From Sulfitobacter sp. CW3 (GTDB lineage Bacteria; Pseudomonadota; Alphaproteobacteria; Rhodobacterales; Rhodobacteraceae), in the NCBI RefSeq assembly GCF_019392245.1, contig NZ_JAHXRL010000007.1, forward strand, positions 144,828-208,827: 64,000 nucleotides of DNA, in the 5' to 3' direction. Shown here piece by piece: positions 52,271 to 60,865 of the stretch (its first letter is position 1; the number at the start of each line of letters is the position of its first letter). The translations under genes were made by a program, and so were the position numbers. The notes under the pieces were generated by a model. It saw only the letters and a program-made list of their open reading frames with translations. It made no database searches and was not told where the DNA came from.

Positions 52271-54418
52271 ATGACCTATTTTGACATCCACCAATCGTTG
52301 CGTCTGCCAACGAGACCCAGACTGCTGTGCCAAACTGCACTTGTGAGCTTGGCCACTGCTTTGCCTGCCTACGCCCAAGACGATGTCATCGACTTGGTGC
52401 CAATTGTTGTCGAAAACGAACTGGCCTATTCAGGCGAAATTGATGGCTACCTTGCGCTTGCGACCGAAACGGGCGTCAAGTCCGGTGTGCCGCTCGCAGA
52501 AGTGCCTCAATCCATTTCCGTCGTGACATCGACAGAGCTTGAATCCCGCGCACCGCGTCAGGTGGAAGACAGCATCGCCTATGTGCCCGGTGTTTTGCCG
52601 TCAACTTGGGGTATGGATAACCGGTTCGACCAGTTCGCCATTCGCGGCTTTGATATGGGGTCTTCTTCGCTTTACCGCGATGGCCTCCCGCAAAAAGTGT
52701 TGAACTTTTCCGGCTTCACGACTGATCCGTATATGATCGAACGCGTTGATGTTCTGCGTGGCCCGGCGGGCGTGCTTTATGGTTCGAACGATGCAGGGGG
52801 GATGGTTAACCTTGTTACCAAGCGGCCCGTGTTTGGGCGTCTGGCCGAAGGTAAAATCGGCTATGATAGCAACGGTTCGGCGTTGGTCGGATTTGACTGG
52901 TCGGATGTGATCAACGAGCAAGGCACAATTGCCGCCCGTGTCACAGGAATGGTACGCGACGGCGAAACCGAAGTTGATAACTCGGCCGATGATCGTGGTT
53001 TCCTTGCGGCGGGCCTGACATGGGCACCGACCGACAGCACATCCCTTACAATTCTGGGTCATATCCAAAAGGATTCCCTGACCCCACTGATTTTTGCCCC
53101 CATCAACGGCGAGGATATCAACAGCACCTGGGGCAGCCTTCCTGATGGCTACAACCTCAAGCAGTCGACCTACAACCACTTTGACACCGAGCAAGAGACG
53201 TTAGGTTGGGAGTTCACACACAGCTTTGCGCCGAACCTCACCTTCAATCAAAGTGTGCGCTATGCACATCAAACAACTGACTATGCGCAGCTGGATTATT
53301 CGTCGGCAGACGCGAGCGGTCTGAAATATTACGCCTTCGTAAATGATGAAGATGCGGAAACCTTTGGTATCGACAACCATCTTAAGTGGACCAATTCCTT
53401 TGCCGGGGCCGAGAATACGTTGACGGTTGGTTTGGATCACCAGACATCGCGCTACGATGTGACCCAATACATCGATTACACAATGTATACGGTGCCTTAC
53501 AGCAACCTGAGTTTGGATTTCGCCGTCACTGATCCCGCATTGGGCTCCAGAAAACGGACCGAATACGGCGAGACGGGCATCTATCTGCAAGATCATCTGG
53601 ATATGGGCAATGGCACCAAGGTCACCATGGGCCTGCGTCACAGCCGGTTTGATAACACGATCGATGACCTGATTGCGGGAACCCAAAGCAGTCAGAAAAA
53701 CGATGCGACCACTGGCATGATTGGGGTGACCCACGAATTCGCCAACGGTCTTACACCCTATCTCAGCTATACCGAAGGGTTCACCCAGAACATCGGTAAA
53801 ACGCTGTCGGGTGACGTGCTTGATCCCTCCGAAAGCACCCAATGGGAGGCAGGCATGCGCTTTCAGCCTTCTGCCGATCTGATGCTAAGCGCCGCGGTTT
53901 TCGATTTGAGAAAGACCAATGTTAAGGAATACGACACAAGAGACGCGACTTGGTCCAGCTTTACGCAAACCGGCGAGGTGCGTTCGCGCGGCCTCGAACT
54001 CGAAGCGCGTGGGCGTCTGAATGAAGCAGTCGAAGGTGTGTTCAGCTATTCCTACCTGGACTCAAAGGTTAGCAAATCCTCAGACACCACGCTTGTCGGC
54101 AACCATAATTCGATGGCCCCGCCCCATCAGGTGGCCCTGTGGTTTGACTATGACGCGGAAAATTTCGTGCGGGGGCTCTCGGTTGGGGCTGGGGTGCGTT
54201 ATGTGTCCGCGTTCTATGCAACCCAAAGCAACGGCCGCAAAACAGCCGGCTATGCGCTGGCTGATCTTAGCCTGAAGTACGAGATGCCGGAAATGACGGT
54301 GAACCTTGATGTGAACAACCTGTTCGACAAGGATTACGAGGGCCTTTGCTATGATAGCTACGGCTGCACCAAAGGTCAGGGACGGGTTATTTCCCTGTCG
54401 TTAAGCCGCGAGTTCTGA
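52271..54418 (+). CDS. TonB-dependent siderophore receptor
   Basis: A 715-residue outer-membrane receptor. The signal peptide ends at ALPAYAQ (about residue 36). The plug domain has EVPQSISVVTSTELESR (about 78-94) and ERVDVLRGPAGVLYGSNDAGG (split in text at about 157-177), typical of FpvA/FhuA-like siderophore receptors. The barrel ends in the expected aromatic residue (SLSREF). The ATG at 52271 follows GGGGAGC. It lies after the binding-protein gene in the same direction and ends in a strong terminator. It most likely takes up the siderophore made here. Confidence 0.93.
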   Translation: MTYFDIHQSLRLPTRPRLLCQTALVSLATALPAYAQDDVIDLVPIVVENELAYSGEIDGYLALATETGVKSGVPLAEVPQSISVVTSTELESRAPRQVEDSIAYVPGVLPSTWGMDNRFDQFAIRGFDMGSSSLYRDGLPQKVLNFSGFTTDPYMIERVDVLRGPAGVLYGSNDAGGMVNLVTKRPVFGRLAEGKIGYDSNGSALVGFDWSDVINEQGTIAARVTGMVRDGETEVDNSADDRGFLAAGLTWAPTDSTSLTILGHIQKDSLTPLIFAPINGEDINSTWGSLPDGYNLKQSTYNHFDTEQETLGWEFTHSFAPNLTFNQSVRYAHQTTDYAQLDYSSADASGLKYYAFVNDEDAETFGIDNHLKWTNSFAGAENTLTVGLDHQTSRYDVTQYIDYTMYTVPYSNLSLDFAVTDPALGSRKRTEYGETGIYLQDHLDMGNGTKVTMGLRHSRFDNTIDDLIAGTQSSQKNDATTGMIGVTHEFANGLTPYLSYTEGFTQNIGKTLSGDVLDPSESTQWEAGMRFQPSADLMLSAAVFDLRKTNVKEYDTRDATWSSFTQTGEVRSRGLELEARGRLNEAVEGVFSYSYLDSKVSKSSDTTLVGNHNSMAPPHQVALWFDYDAENFVRGLSVGAGVRYVSAFYATQSNGRKTAGYALADLSLKYEMPEMTVNLDVNNLFDKDYEGLCYDSYGCTKGQGRVISLSLSREF

Positions 54419-54442
54419 TTGGCATCGCCATACGCGACGACG

Positions 54443-54467
54443 CCGGGCCATATTGGCCCGGTTTTTT
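54443..54467 (+). terminator. Rho-independent terminator after the receptor gene
   Basis: A perfect 8-bp stem (CCGGGCCA / TGGCCCGG) with a 3-nt TAT loop, followed directly by six T. It lies 25 bp after the receptor stop and separates the receptor from the exbB operon. Confidence 0.92.
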
Positions 54468-54536
54468 CTGCAAGATACCGCAAAACATCTTTGCATAGGG
54501 TCTGGTAAAGACTTTGCCAGCGCGCCGTCAGTTACT

Positions 54537-54551
54537 TGACAATAATAATCA
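54537..54551. promoter_or_regulatory. Iron-Rhodo-box (CTTGA-N9-TCAAG) upstream of exbB operon
   Basis: TGACAATAATAATCA fits TGA-N9-TCA exactly, and the palindrome extends to CTTGA/TCAAG (54535-54553). The inside is AT-rich, as usual for these iron boxes. It lies about 65 bp upstream of the exbB ATG and overlaps a TTGACA hexamer that could be the -35 box, so binding would block transcription when iron is plentiful. Confidence 0.72.
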
Positions 54552-54615
54552 AGATTATAAACCACAGGTAGAGGCAAGCCACATCAGCCAGCCACCAAGT
54601 TAAGGATGCTATCTG

Positions 54616-55308
54616 ATGTTGCAGTTCACGACATTCACCGATGCGACCCTATCCGCGATTGCATTCTTAAAGGCAGGCGGGCCGTCAATTTGGGCCATCG
54701 CCGCGCTTTCGGTGATAACGGTCGCCCTTATTCTTTGGAAAGTCTGGGATCTGGTCTGGCTTGGCGCGTGGACAGGCGGGCGCAGGGTTGAACGGTCTAT
54801 CACGGCTTGGAAAGACGGAAATTCAGATATCGTGCTGGCCGACCTTCACAACCGCCGCACCATTCGCGCGCGGTTCGCCCGGACTGCATTTCAAGCATCG
54901 TCCAACCCCGGCTTTGATAAGGAAACAGCGCAAGACGAAACCTTGCGGGTTGCAAAGCTGTGTCTGGCCCGTGCCCGCGCAGGGTTGCGCCCGTTAGAGC
55001 TGATCGCGACAATCGCCCCGCTATTGGGCCTGTTGGGCACTGTTTTGGGCATGATTTCAGCGTTTCAAGCGCTGCAAGAGGCCGGTGCCCGCGCGGACCC
55101 GTCGATGTTGGCGGGCGGCATCTGGGAGGCATTGCTAACCACAGCCGCGGGCATGGCGGTCGCCATTCCGGCGTCTGTTGCCGTGACATGGTTCGAAAGC
55201 ATCACTGACCGGCTGCGATTAGAGATGGAGGACATCGGAACGCGGATTTTCCAAACCGCACGCGCACAGGAAACCACGCAGGTGCCATCTGGGTTGGCGG
55301 CCGAGTGA
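54616..55308 (+). CDS. exbB: Biopolymer transporter ExbB (MotA/TolQ/ExbB family)
   Basis: A 230-residue proton-channel protein with three membrane helices: about 24-46, and the closely spaced pair ELIATIAPLLGLLGTVLGMI and a following helix GIWEALLTTAAGMAVAIPAS. The GLLGTVLGMISAF motif is the family hallmark. Five copies surround the ExbD pair and convert proton flow into TonB movement. AAGGA lies 9 nt before the ATG. It starts a four-gene operon, with gaps of 3 bp to each exbD. Confidence 0.93.
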   Translation: MLQFTTFTDATLSAIAFLKAGGPSIWAIAALSVITVALILWKVWDLVWLGAWTGGRRVERSITAWKDGNSDIVLADLHNRRTIRARFARTAFQASSNPGFDKETAQDETLRVAKLCLARARAGLRPLELIATIAPLLGLLGTVLGMISAFQALQEAGARADPSMLAGGIWEALLTTAAGMAVAIPASVAVTWFESITDRLRLEMEDIGTRIFQTARAQETTQVPSGLAAE

Positions 55309-55311
55309 GCA

Positions 55312-55692
55312 ATGCACATCGCTGAAACGCGCAAGCGTCGTACCCCATCGCTGACCCCCATGATCGACGTGGTTTTCCTTTTGCTGGTCTTCTTCATGTT
55401 GGCCTCGCGCTTTGGCATGGATATGCAGATCCCGCTTAGCATCGCGGGTGGATCATCGGGGTCCGCCTATGAAGGCCCGCCCAGGCTGGTCGACATCACT
55501 GCAGAGGGGCTGCTTTTGAACGGTAACACCATTGAACGATCCGCCCTGCCCGCTCGATTGAGCGCGCTGACGTCTAAACCCTCGGACACAATCATCCTGC
55601 GCCCCAAGAGCGGTGCAAAACTCCAGGCTATGGTTCAAATTCTCGGTGATCTGGGTGATGCGGGATTTACCCAAGTTGTGGTCGTGGAATAG
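55312..55692 (+). CDS. exbD: Biopolymer transporter ExbD, canonical copy
   Basis: A 126-residue ExbD/TolR protein: a short cytoplasmic tail, one membrane helix, and a periplasmic domain. The helix begins TPMIDVVFLLLVFFMLASRF, with the Asp (about residue 21) that is protonated during motor action. The C-terminal segment LQAMVQILGDLGDAGFTQVV matches the peptidoglycan-facing domain. It is followed 3 bp later by a second, different exbD gene. Confidence 0.92.
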   Translation: MHIAETRKRRTPSLTPMIDVVFLLLVFFMLASRFGMDMQIPLSIAGGSSGSAYEGPPRLVDITAEGLLLNGNTIERSALPARLSALTSKPSDTIILRPKSGAKLQAMVQILGDLGDAGFTQVVVVE

Positions 55693-55695
55693 CCG

Positions 55696-56133
55696 ATGGA
55701 TTTCAGCCAGCCCACCCCGCGTAAACCGCGCGAAGAAAACGTCATTCCGATGATCAACGTGGTTTTTCTGTTGCTCATCTTCTTTTTGATGACCGCGCAA
55801 ATCGCACCCCCTGACCCGTTCGAGGTGACCCCCCCTACTGCGTCCTCTGACGCGCCCGATGACGGCGCGTTGACGCTTTATATAAATGCCAAAGGCGATA
55901 TCGCTTTTCGTGACACGATTGGGGAAGCCGCCGCGATTGATGCGCTTGAGTTGGCCTATATCGATCTTTGCGCCGATGTTATTTGCACCGGGCCAGAGGC
56001 GCGCCCACCGCTGACAATCCGCGCCGACGCCGACGCCGATGCGCAATTGGTTCCAGCCCTTTTAAAAAACCTTGCGGCGCGTGAGATCACCAATGTCTGG
56101 CTGGCGACACGCGTTGAAACTGCTCAGCCATGA
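55696..56133 (+). CDS. ExbD-family protein with Asn replacing the key membrane Asp
   Basis: A 145-residue ExbD-like protein. Its helix reads IPMINVVFLLLIFFLMTAQI, so the residue aligned with the proton-carrying Asp of ExbD is Asn (codon AAC, against GAC in the preceding gene). The periplasmic part (about 45-145) is longer and ends AREITNVWLATRVETAQP. Since ExbD works as a dimer inside the ExbB ring, this gene may supply one half of a heterodimer with only one titratable Asp. It overlaps tonB by 4 bp. Confidence 0.9.
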   Translation: MDFSQPTPRKPREENVIPMINVVFLLLIFFLMTAQIAPPDPFEVTPPTASSDAPDDGALTLYINAKGDIAFRDTIGEAAAIDALELAYIDLCADVICTGPEARPPLTIRADADADAQLVPALLKNLAAREITNVWLATRVETAQP

Positions 56134-56990
56134 TACGTGTAGTCATCAACAGCGCCCTTTTCCTGCTGTTTGCTTTTGGCCTGCATGTGGCCGCCTTTTG
56201 GGCAAAACCCAGCGATGGGGCGGCGTCGTCTGCCGGCGCGGGGGGCAGCGAATTGATGACGTTGGTCGCAGCCCCTGAAAGCTATGGCGATCTGATCAAA
56301 GCATGGGAAACACCGCCAGCTGTAGCTGAGACCAACATTGAGCTATCGCCGCCCGAAGCTGCCACAGTTGACCCAACCCCACCCACTGTAGAAGCAAATC
56401 TAAATACGCCAATCGCGTTGCCGCAGATGCTTCAAAACCCGGGTGATGTAGATAATGCGCCAGTTGTCCAGAATGCGCCGCCGCAACCCGCGCCACCTGC
56501 CAATCGGTTGTCCGAGATAAAACCGCCCCCAAAACCGGTTTTCAAGCCCCTGGTCGAAAAGCCCACGCAACCGTCACCCCCGAAAAAGCAACCGGCGCAG
56601 GCGGCTTCGGCACCGTCGAAAGCAGCGACTGCGGCTGGCTCGGGCGGAAAATCCAATGCTGGGAAGCGTCAGACCTCGAGTAATTCAAACCTGTCAAAGT
56701 CCGAAAAGCAAACGCTGGTGGCCGTATGGGGTGCATCTATCCGCGCTAAAATTGACCGTGCAAAGCGGCGTCCGCGTGGCGGTCAAACCGGTGCCGTTAC
56801 GGTCGTGGTCTCCGTGGCGCACAATGGTGCTCTTGTGAACGTCGGCGTCTCGCGCAGCTCCGGGCAGCCCGCCCTGGACGCCGCCGCCGTGGCAGCAGTT
56901 AAGCGGGCAAAGCGTTTTTCAAAAGCGCCAAAACAGTTGGCAAAGACAAACTATACATTTCGATTAAAGATACAGTTTACCAGCTCGTAA
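56130..56990 (+). CDS. tonB: Energy transducer TonB
   Basis: A 286-residue TonB. One N-terminal membrane anchor (VVINSALFLLFAFGLHVAAF) is followed by a long Pro/Lys/Ala-rich linker (about 60-195, with QPAPPANRLSEIKPPPKP) that spans the periplasm. The C-terminal TonB domain (about 200-286) contains RAKIDRAKRRPRG, SVAHNGALVNVGVSRSSGQP and the terminal YTFRLKIQF strand. It transmits ExbB-ExbD energy to the receptors at 52271 and perhaps 62681. It is the last gene of the exbB operon. Confidence 0.92.
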   Translation: MIRVVINSALFLLFAFGLHVAAFWAKPSDGAASSAGAGGSELMTLVAAPESYGDLIKAWETPPAVAETNIELSPPEAATVDPTPPTVEANLNTPIALPQMLQNPGDVDNAPVVQNAPPQPAPPANRLSEIKPPPKPVFKPLVEKPTQPSPPKKQPAQAASAPSKAATAAGSGGKSNAGKRQTSSNSNLSKSEKQTLVAVWGASIRAKIDRAKRRPRGGQTGAVTVVVSVAHNGALVNVGVSRSSGQPALDAAAVAAVKRAKRFSKAPKQLAKTNYTFRLKIQFTSS

Positions 56991-57140
56991 TCAGGTCAAT
57001 AACTTGCTGATCCCCGCTGCAGCGCCCAGCGAAAACAATTTAGCGGGCATCCCCCGTTTGAACGACTACCGAACCGAATGAACGCTGCGATATTTCCCTC
57101 GGCGGCAAGATCGCGCGGTTTCAACCAAGCCCACAGCTAC

Positions 57141-58133
57141 CTAATTCGGGCTCATACTGGGCGCACCCAAACGTTCTCGGTATCGCAATGGCGGCACGCC
57201 CATCATTTTACGAAACTCTCGGCGGAACGTTTCGGCCGACCCGAAGCCACAGATCTCCCAAATGTCGGGCAACGGAATAGCCCCGTTCTCAAGGAGTTCT
57301 GCTGCCCGCGATACCCGTTCAACCTTCAACCAGTTCAACGGGGTCGTTCCGGTCTCTTCTTGAAACCGTCTCGCGAGGGTTCGTCCACTTGTCGCCGCCA
57401 CGCGCGCCATGCGTTCGATGGGCCAGTTTTCATTAATGGATGCACGAATATGGTCCTGTAATGTCGCGAGGCCAGAACCTGTGCGCGCTTTTGGCTCTGG
57501 ACGTGGCACAAATTGCCGCTGTCCCCCGTCTCGTTGCGCAGGAAGCACAAGCCGACGCGCCACGGATGCGGCAACCTGTGCACCGTAGTCTTGCCGGATG
57601 ATGTGTAATCCCAAATCCAGCCCGGCCGCCGAACCCGCAGAGGTGTAAATACGGTCCCCTTCAACAAACAAAACATCGGGATCAACCGACACCTGCGGAT
57701 ACCGCGCCGATAGCATGTCCGTATATCGCCAATGGGTTGTCGCAGATTTTCCGTTCAACAACCCCGATGCCGCCAACACAAACACACCTGAACAGATTGA
57801 CGCGATCCTGGCCCCGTTGTCGTAGGCCGCGCGCAAAGCGCTACACAATGCTTCTGGCACCGGGGTGTCAGCGCCGCGCCAGCCGGGAACGATGATCAAA
57901 CTGGCCTCTTTTAACAGCTCAAGATTGTCATCGGCGTCTAGCGTAATACCACCCGTCGCGCGGATGGGGCCGGGCTCGGCTTTGACGGTTGCAAAGCGAT
58001 ACCAGTTTTCGAATTCAGGCCGCGGCAAGGCGAAGAGTTCGACAGCGATGCCGAATTCGAAAGTGCACAAACCGTCATAGGCAATCGCGCAAACGAGAGG
58101 GTGTTTCTGGGGGAGAGAGGTAAACTTTGTCAT
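57141..58133 (-). CDS. GlxA/FtrA family AraC-type transcriptional regulator
   Basis: A 330-residue regulator. The N-terminal DJ-1/PfpI-like domain (about 12-180) has LLKEASLIIVPGWRGAD and RIASICSGVFVLAASGLLNG, with the pseudo-catalytic Cys in CSG. The C-terminal AraC domain (about 225-320) has GRTLARRFQEETGTTPLNWL and ICGFGSAETFRREFRKMMG. It is divergent from the NTF2-like gene; the gap holds TTGCCA (58165-58170) and TGGCAA (58192-58197), possible half-sites. Members often control amine or amino-acid catabolism. Confidence 0.9.
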   Translation of the reverse strand: MTKFTSLPQKHPLVCAIAYDGLCTFEFGIAVELFALPRPEFENWYRFATVKAEPGPIRATGGITLDADDNLELLKEASLIIVPGWRGADTPVPEALCSALRAAYDNGARIASICSGVFVLAASGLLNGKSATTHWRYTDMLSARYPQVSVDPDVLFVEGDRIYTSAGSAAGLDLGLHIIRQDYGAQVAASVARRLVLPAQRDGGQRQFVPRPEPKARTGSGLATLQDHIRASINENWPIERMARVAATSGRTLARRFQEETGTTPLNWLKVERVSRAAELLENGAIPLPDIWEICGFGSAETFRREFRKMMGVPPLRYRERLGAPSMSPN

Positions 58134-58231
58134 GTTGGCTTAATCTGACCGTATATTGTCATTTTTGCCAGTATCGCCAATTTTCGTTTGATGGCAAGTC
58201 TGTTTCATCAACGCCAACCGGAGATGAAACT

Positions 58232-58633
58232 ATGACAATTCAAACCGACCTATTCGATGCAATCGACACCTACTTTGATGCAATCCACCACTGTGACACC
58301 GAAAAGCTGAATGCCGTATTTCATCCGCAGTCCAGCCTGTTCGACGCTGACAACGGCACGGTTTTTGTTGAACCCATCGAGAGCTTTAGCCGCGATGTTG
58401 GAGGGCGTGTGTCCCCCGCAAGCACCGGCCAAATGCGCGAAGCCGAGGTCCTGATGGTCGATTTTCTGTCCCCGATCAGCGCGACGGTAAAAATCCGCAT
58501 CCGTGCACATCAGAGCATCTTTGTGGATCATTTGGGTTTTGTGAAGGGTGCGGACGGTTGGCAGATCGTTTCCAAGATTTGGCACCTCGAAGACACGCTT
58601 AACGAAGACATTTCAGGCGAACAGGCGCGTTGA
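58232..58633 (+). CDS. NTF2-like (SnoaL-type) protein
   Basis: A 133-residue protein with the nuclear-transport-factor-2-like cone fold: an N-terminal helix pair (AIDTYFDAIHHCDTEKLNAV), the loop FHPQSSLFDADNG, and the late strands GADGWQIVSKIWHLED. The start at 58232 follows GGAG. The family includes putative lumazine-binding and isomerase-like enzymes, so no activity can be assigned. It is cotranscribed with the RidA gene (37-bp gap) and divergent from the GlxA-type regulator. Confidence 0.85.
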   Translation: MTIQTDLFDAIDTYFDAIHHCDTEKLNAVFHPQSSLFDADNGTVFVEPIESFSRDVGGRVSPASTGQMREAEVLMVDFLSPISATVKIRIRAHQSIFVDHLGFVKGADGWQIVSKIWHLEDTLNEDISGEQAR

Positions 58634-58670
58634 GCCCCCACTTCGATTTTTGAAACAGGAGGCCTATAAA

Positions 58671-59066
58671 ATGCAACGTACCCCCGTGAACCCATGCAGT
58701 TGGTCGCTCAATCTTGGTTACAACCAAGGTGAAATTATCGAAGGCACGCGCCGGCAGCTGATTTGCGCGGGCCAGACCTCAGTCGACGGGGACGGAAATC
58801 CGCAACATCTCGGCGACATGCGCGGCCAGATTGGCCTCGCTTTGGACAACCTCGAAGCTGTTTTGGCCGCTGCCGACATGGACCTTAGCAATATCATCCG
58901 GCTTGGTGTGTTTGCGACGGATGTGGATGAGGCGCTCAAAAACTTTGACCTCTTAGGCATGCGCTTCGGCCCAATCCAATGCGCGCCACCTATGACTTTG
59001 CTTGGCGTAACCCGGCTTGCGATACCGGGTCTGCTTTTTGAAATCGAAGCGACTGCCGCAGTCTAA
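58671..59066 (+). CDS. RidA family protein (enamine/imine deaminase type)
   Basis: A 131-residue RidA/YjgF protein. It has LICAGQTSVDGDGNPQHLGD (about residues 27-46), DMRGQIGLALDNLEAVLAAA, and a late FEIEATAAV strand. The Arg that binds the substrate carboxylate in active RidA (in an R-C-C or R-V-E-V context) is not obvious near the end (VTRLAIPGLLFEIEA), so it may belong to a subgroup without deaminase activity. AGGAGG precedes the ATG. A stem-loop follows at 59080-59110. Confidence 0.87.
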   Translation: MQRTPVNPCSWSLNLGYNQGEIIEGTRRQLICAGQTSVDGDGNPQHLGDMRGQIGLALDNLEAVLAAADMDLSNIIRLGVFATDVDEALKNFDLLGMRFGPIQCAPPMTLLGVTRLAIPGLLFEIEATAAV

Positions 59067-59079
59067 AGAAAGCTCGAAG

Positions 59080-59110
59080 CGGCCATTCAGCGACAAGGGC
59101 TGAATGGCCG
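59080..59110 (+). terminator. Stem-loop after ridA
   Basis: An 11-bp perfect stem (CGGCCATTCAG / CTGAATGGCCG) with a 9-nt loop lies 14 bp after the ridA stop. There is no T run, so it is only a probable terminator. Confidence 0.6.
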
Positions 59111-59267
59111 GCTAGGTCGGCAAAGCGGACAGCCCCAAAATTAACCGGTGACAGAAACAACTGACACAGGCTGACTGCAGCGCTTACCAGTATTGCCTAA
59201 CGGTTCAGTTGGCGCATACGAAATTTGCGGCATCATTGATGTCGCCAGTACCCACAAAGTTTTTAAG

Positions 59268-59344
59268 TGGCGATCCCGGGAGGACTCGAACCCCCAACCC
59301 CCTGATTAGAAGTCAGGTGCTCTATCCAGTTGAGCTACGGGACC
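59268..59344 (-). tRNA. tRNA-Arg (anticodon TCT)
   Basis: A 77-nt tRNA on the minus strand, with CCA encoded. The acceptor stem pairs GGTCCCG with CGGGATC (one G-U). The D-loop segment TAGCTCAACTGGATAGAGCA, the anticodon loop CTTCTAA inside stem CTGA/TCAG, and the T-arm GGGGGTTCGAGTCCTCC are all present. It reads AGA and AGG codons. It lies next to a plasmid replication-gene remnant; tRNA genes are frequent integration sites. Confidence 0.95.
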
Positions 59345-59386
59345 ACTGTAAAAAGCTCATACCTATTTTGGAACAGATGATCAAAG

Positions 59387-59989
59387 CTAAATATCATCAA
59401 ATGCATCTGGTTGCAGGTCTTGCCAAAACGCTTTGATGGCGGCGGTGTTTAGGGCAGACATCCAGCCGTGGCGTTCAAAGTCGGCGCGCGCATCTGCGCT
59501 GTCGATCATCGATATAAACAAACGCCGGTCCGCATCGCGCTGCGTGGGGGTGCGGGCGGCCACCAGATCGCGCACCCGTTCCAACAGTTTCGCGCGGGCG
59601 CTGGTCGGTTTCGTGGCGGTGGGCTCAGTGGTGAAATCGTCGCGCAGGGCTGCGGCCAGATACCCGACAGGGTTTTGCACGCCCCCCTGCCCTGCCACAT
59701 AGGTTATTTTCTCGCCGACATGGTCCTCGCCATGATGCGCGATCCATTGGCGCGCCAAGCGGTCGCTCACCCCCAACGCCTGAAGCCGGCTGTACACATC
59801 CGACTTACGCACACCTTCGCCATCATCCAGATCCAGAATGGCCAATTGCGGGTTCTCGGAAATCTTGAACCTGATATCCGTGACGGCGCGCCCCCGTTTG
59901 CGAATTTCCGGCACCACAACGATGTTCGACGTTTTGTTTACCTCGGCCACGGCCGGTTTGATGATCTTGGCGTTCAGCTGGACCTGTCA
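59387..59989 (-). pseudogene. C-terminal remnant of a plasmid replication initiator (Rep_3-like)
   Basis: About 200 codons remain. The segment QLNAKIIKPAVAEVNKTSN followed by VPEIRKRGRAVTDIRFKISE is typical of the second winged-helix domain of RepB/Rep_3 initiators, and is followed by a DNA-binding-like C-terminal region (SDRLARQWIAHHGEDHVGEK). The N-terminal winged helix (about 200 residues) is absent. The frame meets a stop and the left end of an IS3 element at about 59979-59989. No iterons or partition genes are seen nearby. It points to an integrated and decayed plasmid. Confidence 0.75.
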
Positions 59990-60016
59990 CGCTTTGGTGC
60001 CGCCCTAAGTCCTCGT

Positions 60017-60865
60017 TTAAGCCACCTTCCGTTCGAATGCGACAAGGCTTTTCCAGCCCAATGCTGAATGGTGGCATCGCGGATTATAGAACCCTGTGAT
60101 GTATTCGAAGATTGCCATCTCGGCTTGCCGTCTGATTTCCTATGACCTCCGCCAGATCAGCTCAGCCTTGATGGCTTTGAAGAAGGTCCCAACGGCAGCA
60201 TTGTCATAACAATTGCCCTTGCCGCTCATGGATGTCCTGAACCCATGCTGGCGCAGGATCTTCTTATAATCATGCGAACAGTATTGGCTGCCGCGATCGG
60301 TGTGATGGATGCAGCCCCTGGGCGGTGTCCTGAATGCGATGGCGATGTTCAGCGTCCGGATCGTCAGGTCCCGCTTCATCCGATTGCTGACGGCCCAACC
60401 GATCACCCGCCGGGAATGCAGGTCTAGGATCACAGTCAAATACAACCAGCCCTCTCGGGTCCAGACGTAGCTGATGTCGCCTGCCCATTTCTGGTTTGGT
60501 TGATCCGCTGCGAAGTCCCGATCCAGCAGGTTGGGCGCAATGTTGAACTTGTGGTCGCTATCAGTTGTGACCTTGTGTTTGCGTGTTCTGACCACTGATA
60601 TGCCGTCCTGGCGCATTAAACGCCCAACACGGCGGTGCCCGATGTCCAGACCAATCTCTTTCAATTCTTCAGTCATACGCGGCCGACCGTAACTGCCCAG
60701 GCTGAGACGGGATTGTTCTTTGATGTGCGCCAACGTCACCATATCAGATCGCTGCCTGCGGCTGGCTGGGCGACTGCGGAAAGCCCGCAAACCACGCATG
60801 CTGATATCCATAACTTGACACAGGCGCGCGGCCGGAAACGCTTCCCGGTGTTCTTCGACGAACCT
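60017..60865 (-). pseudogene. IS3-family transposase OrfB with nonsense and catalytic mutations
   Basis: The integrase-like DDE transposase is readable from RFVEEHREAFPAARLCQV at the orfA overlap to the end at 60017. The two catalytic Asp are present (WAGDISYVW and IHHTDRGSQY). The catalytic Glu, expected in NAAVETFF, is Gly (NAAVGTFF, codon GGG). A TAG stop at 60140-60142 stands where the family has Trp (IWRRS-stop-EIRRQAEMAIF). The missing tail, FYNPRCHHSALGWKS, is still encoded after the stop. The enzyme is dead. Confidence 0.9.
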
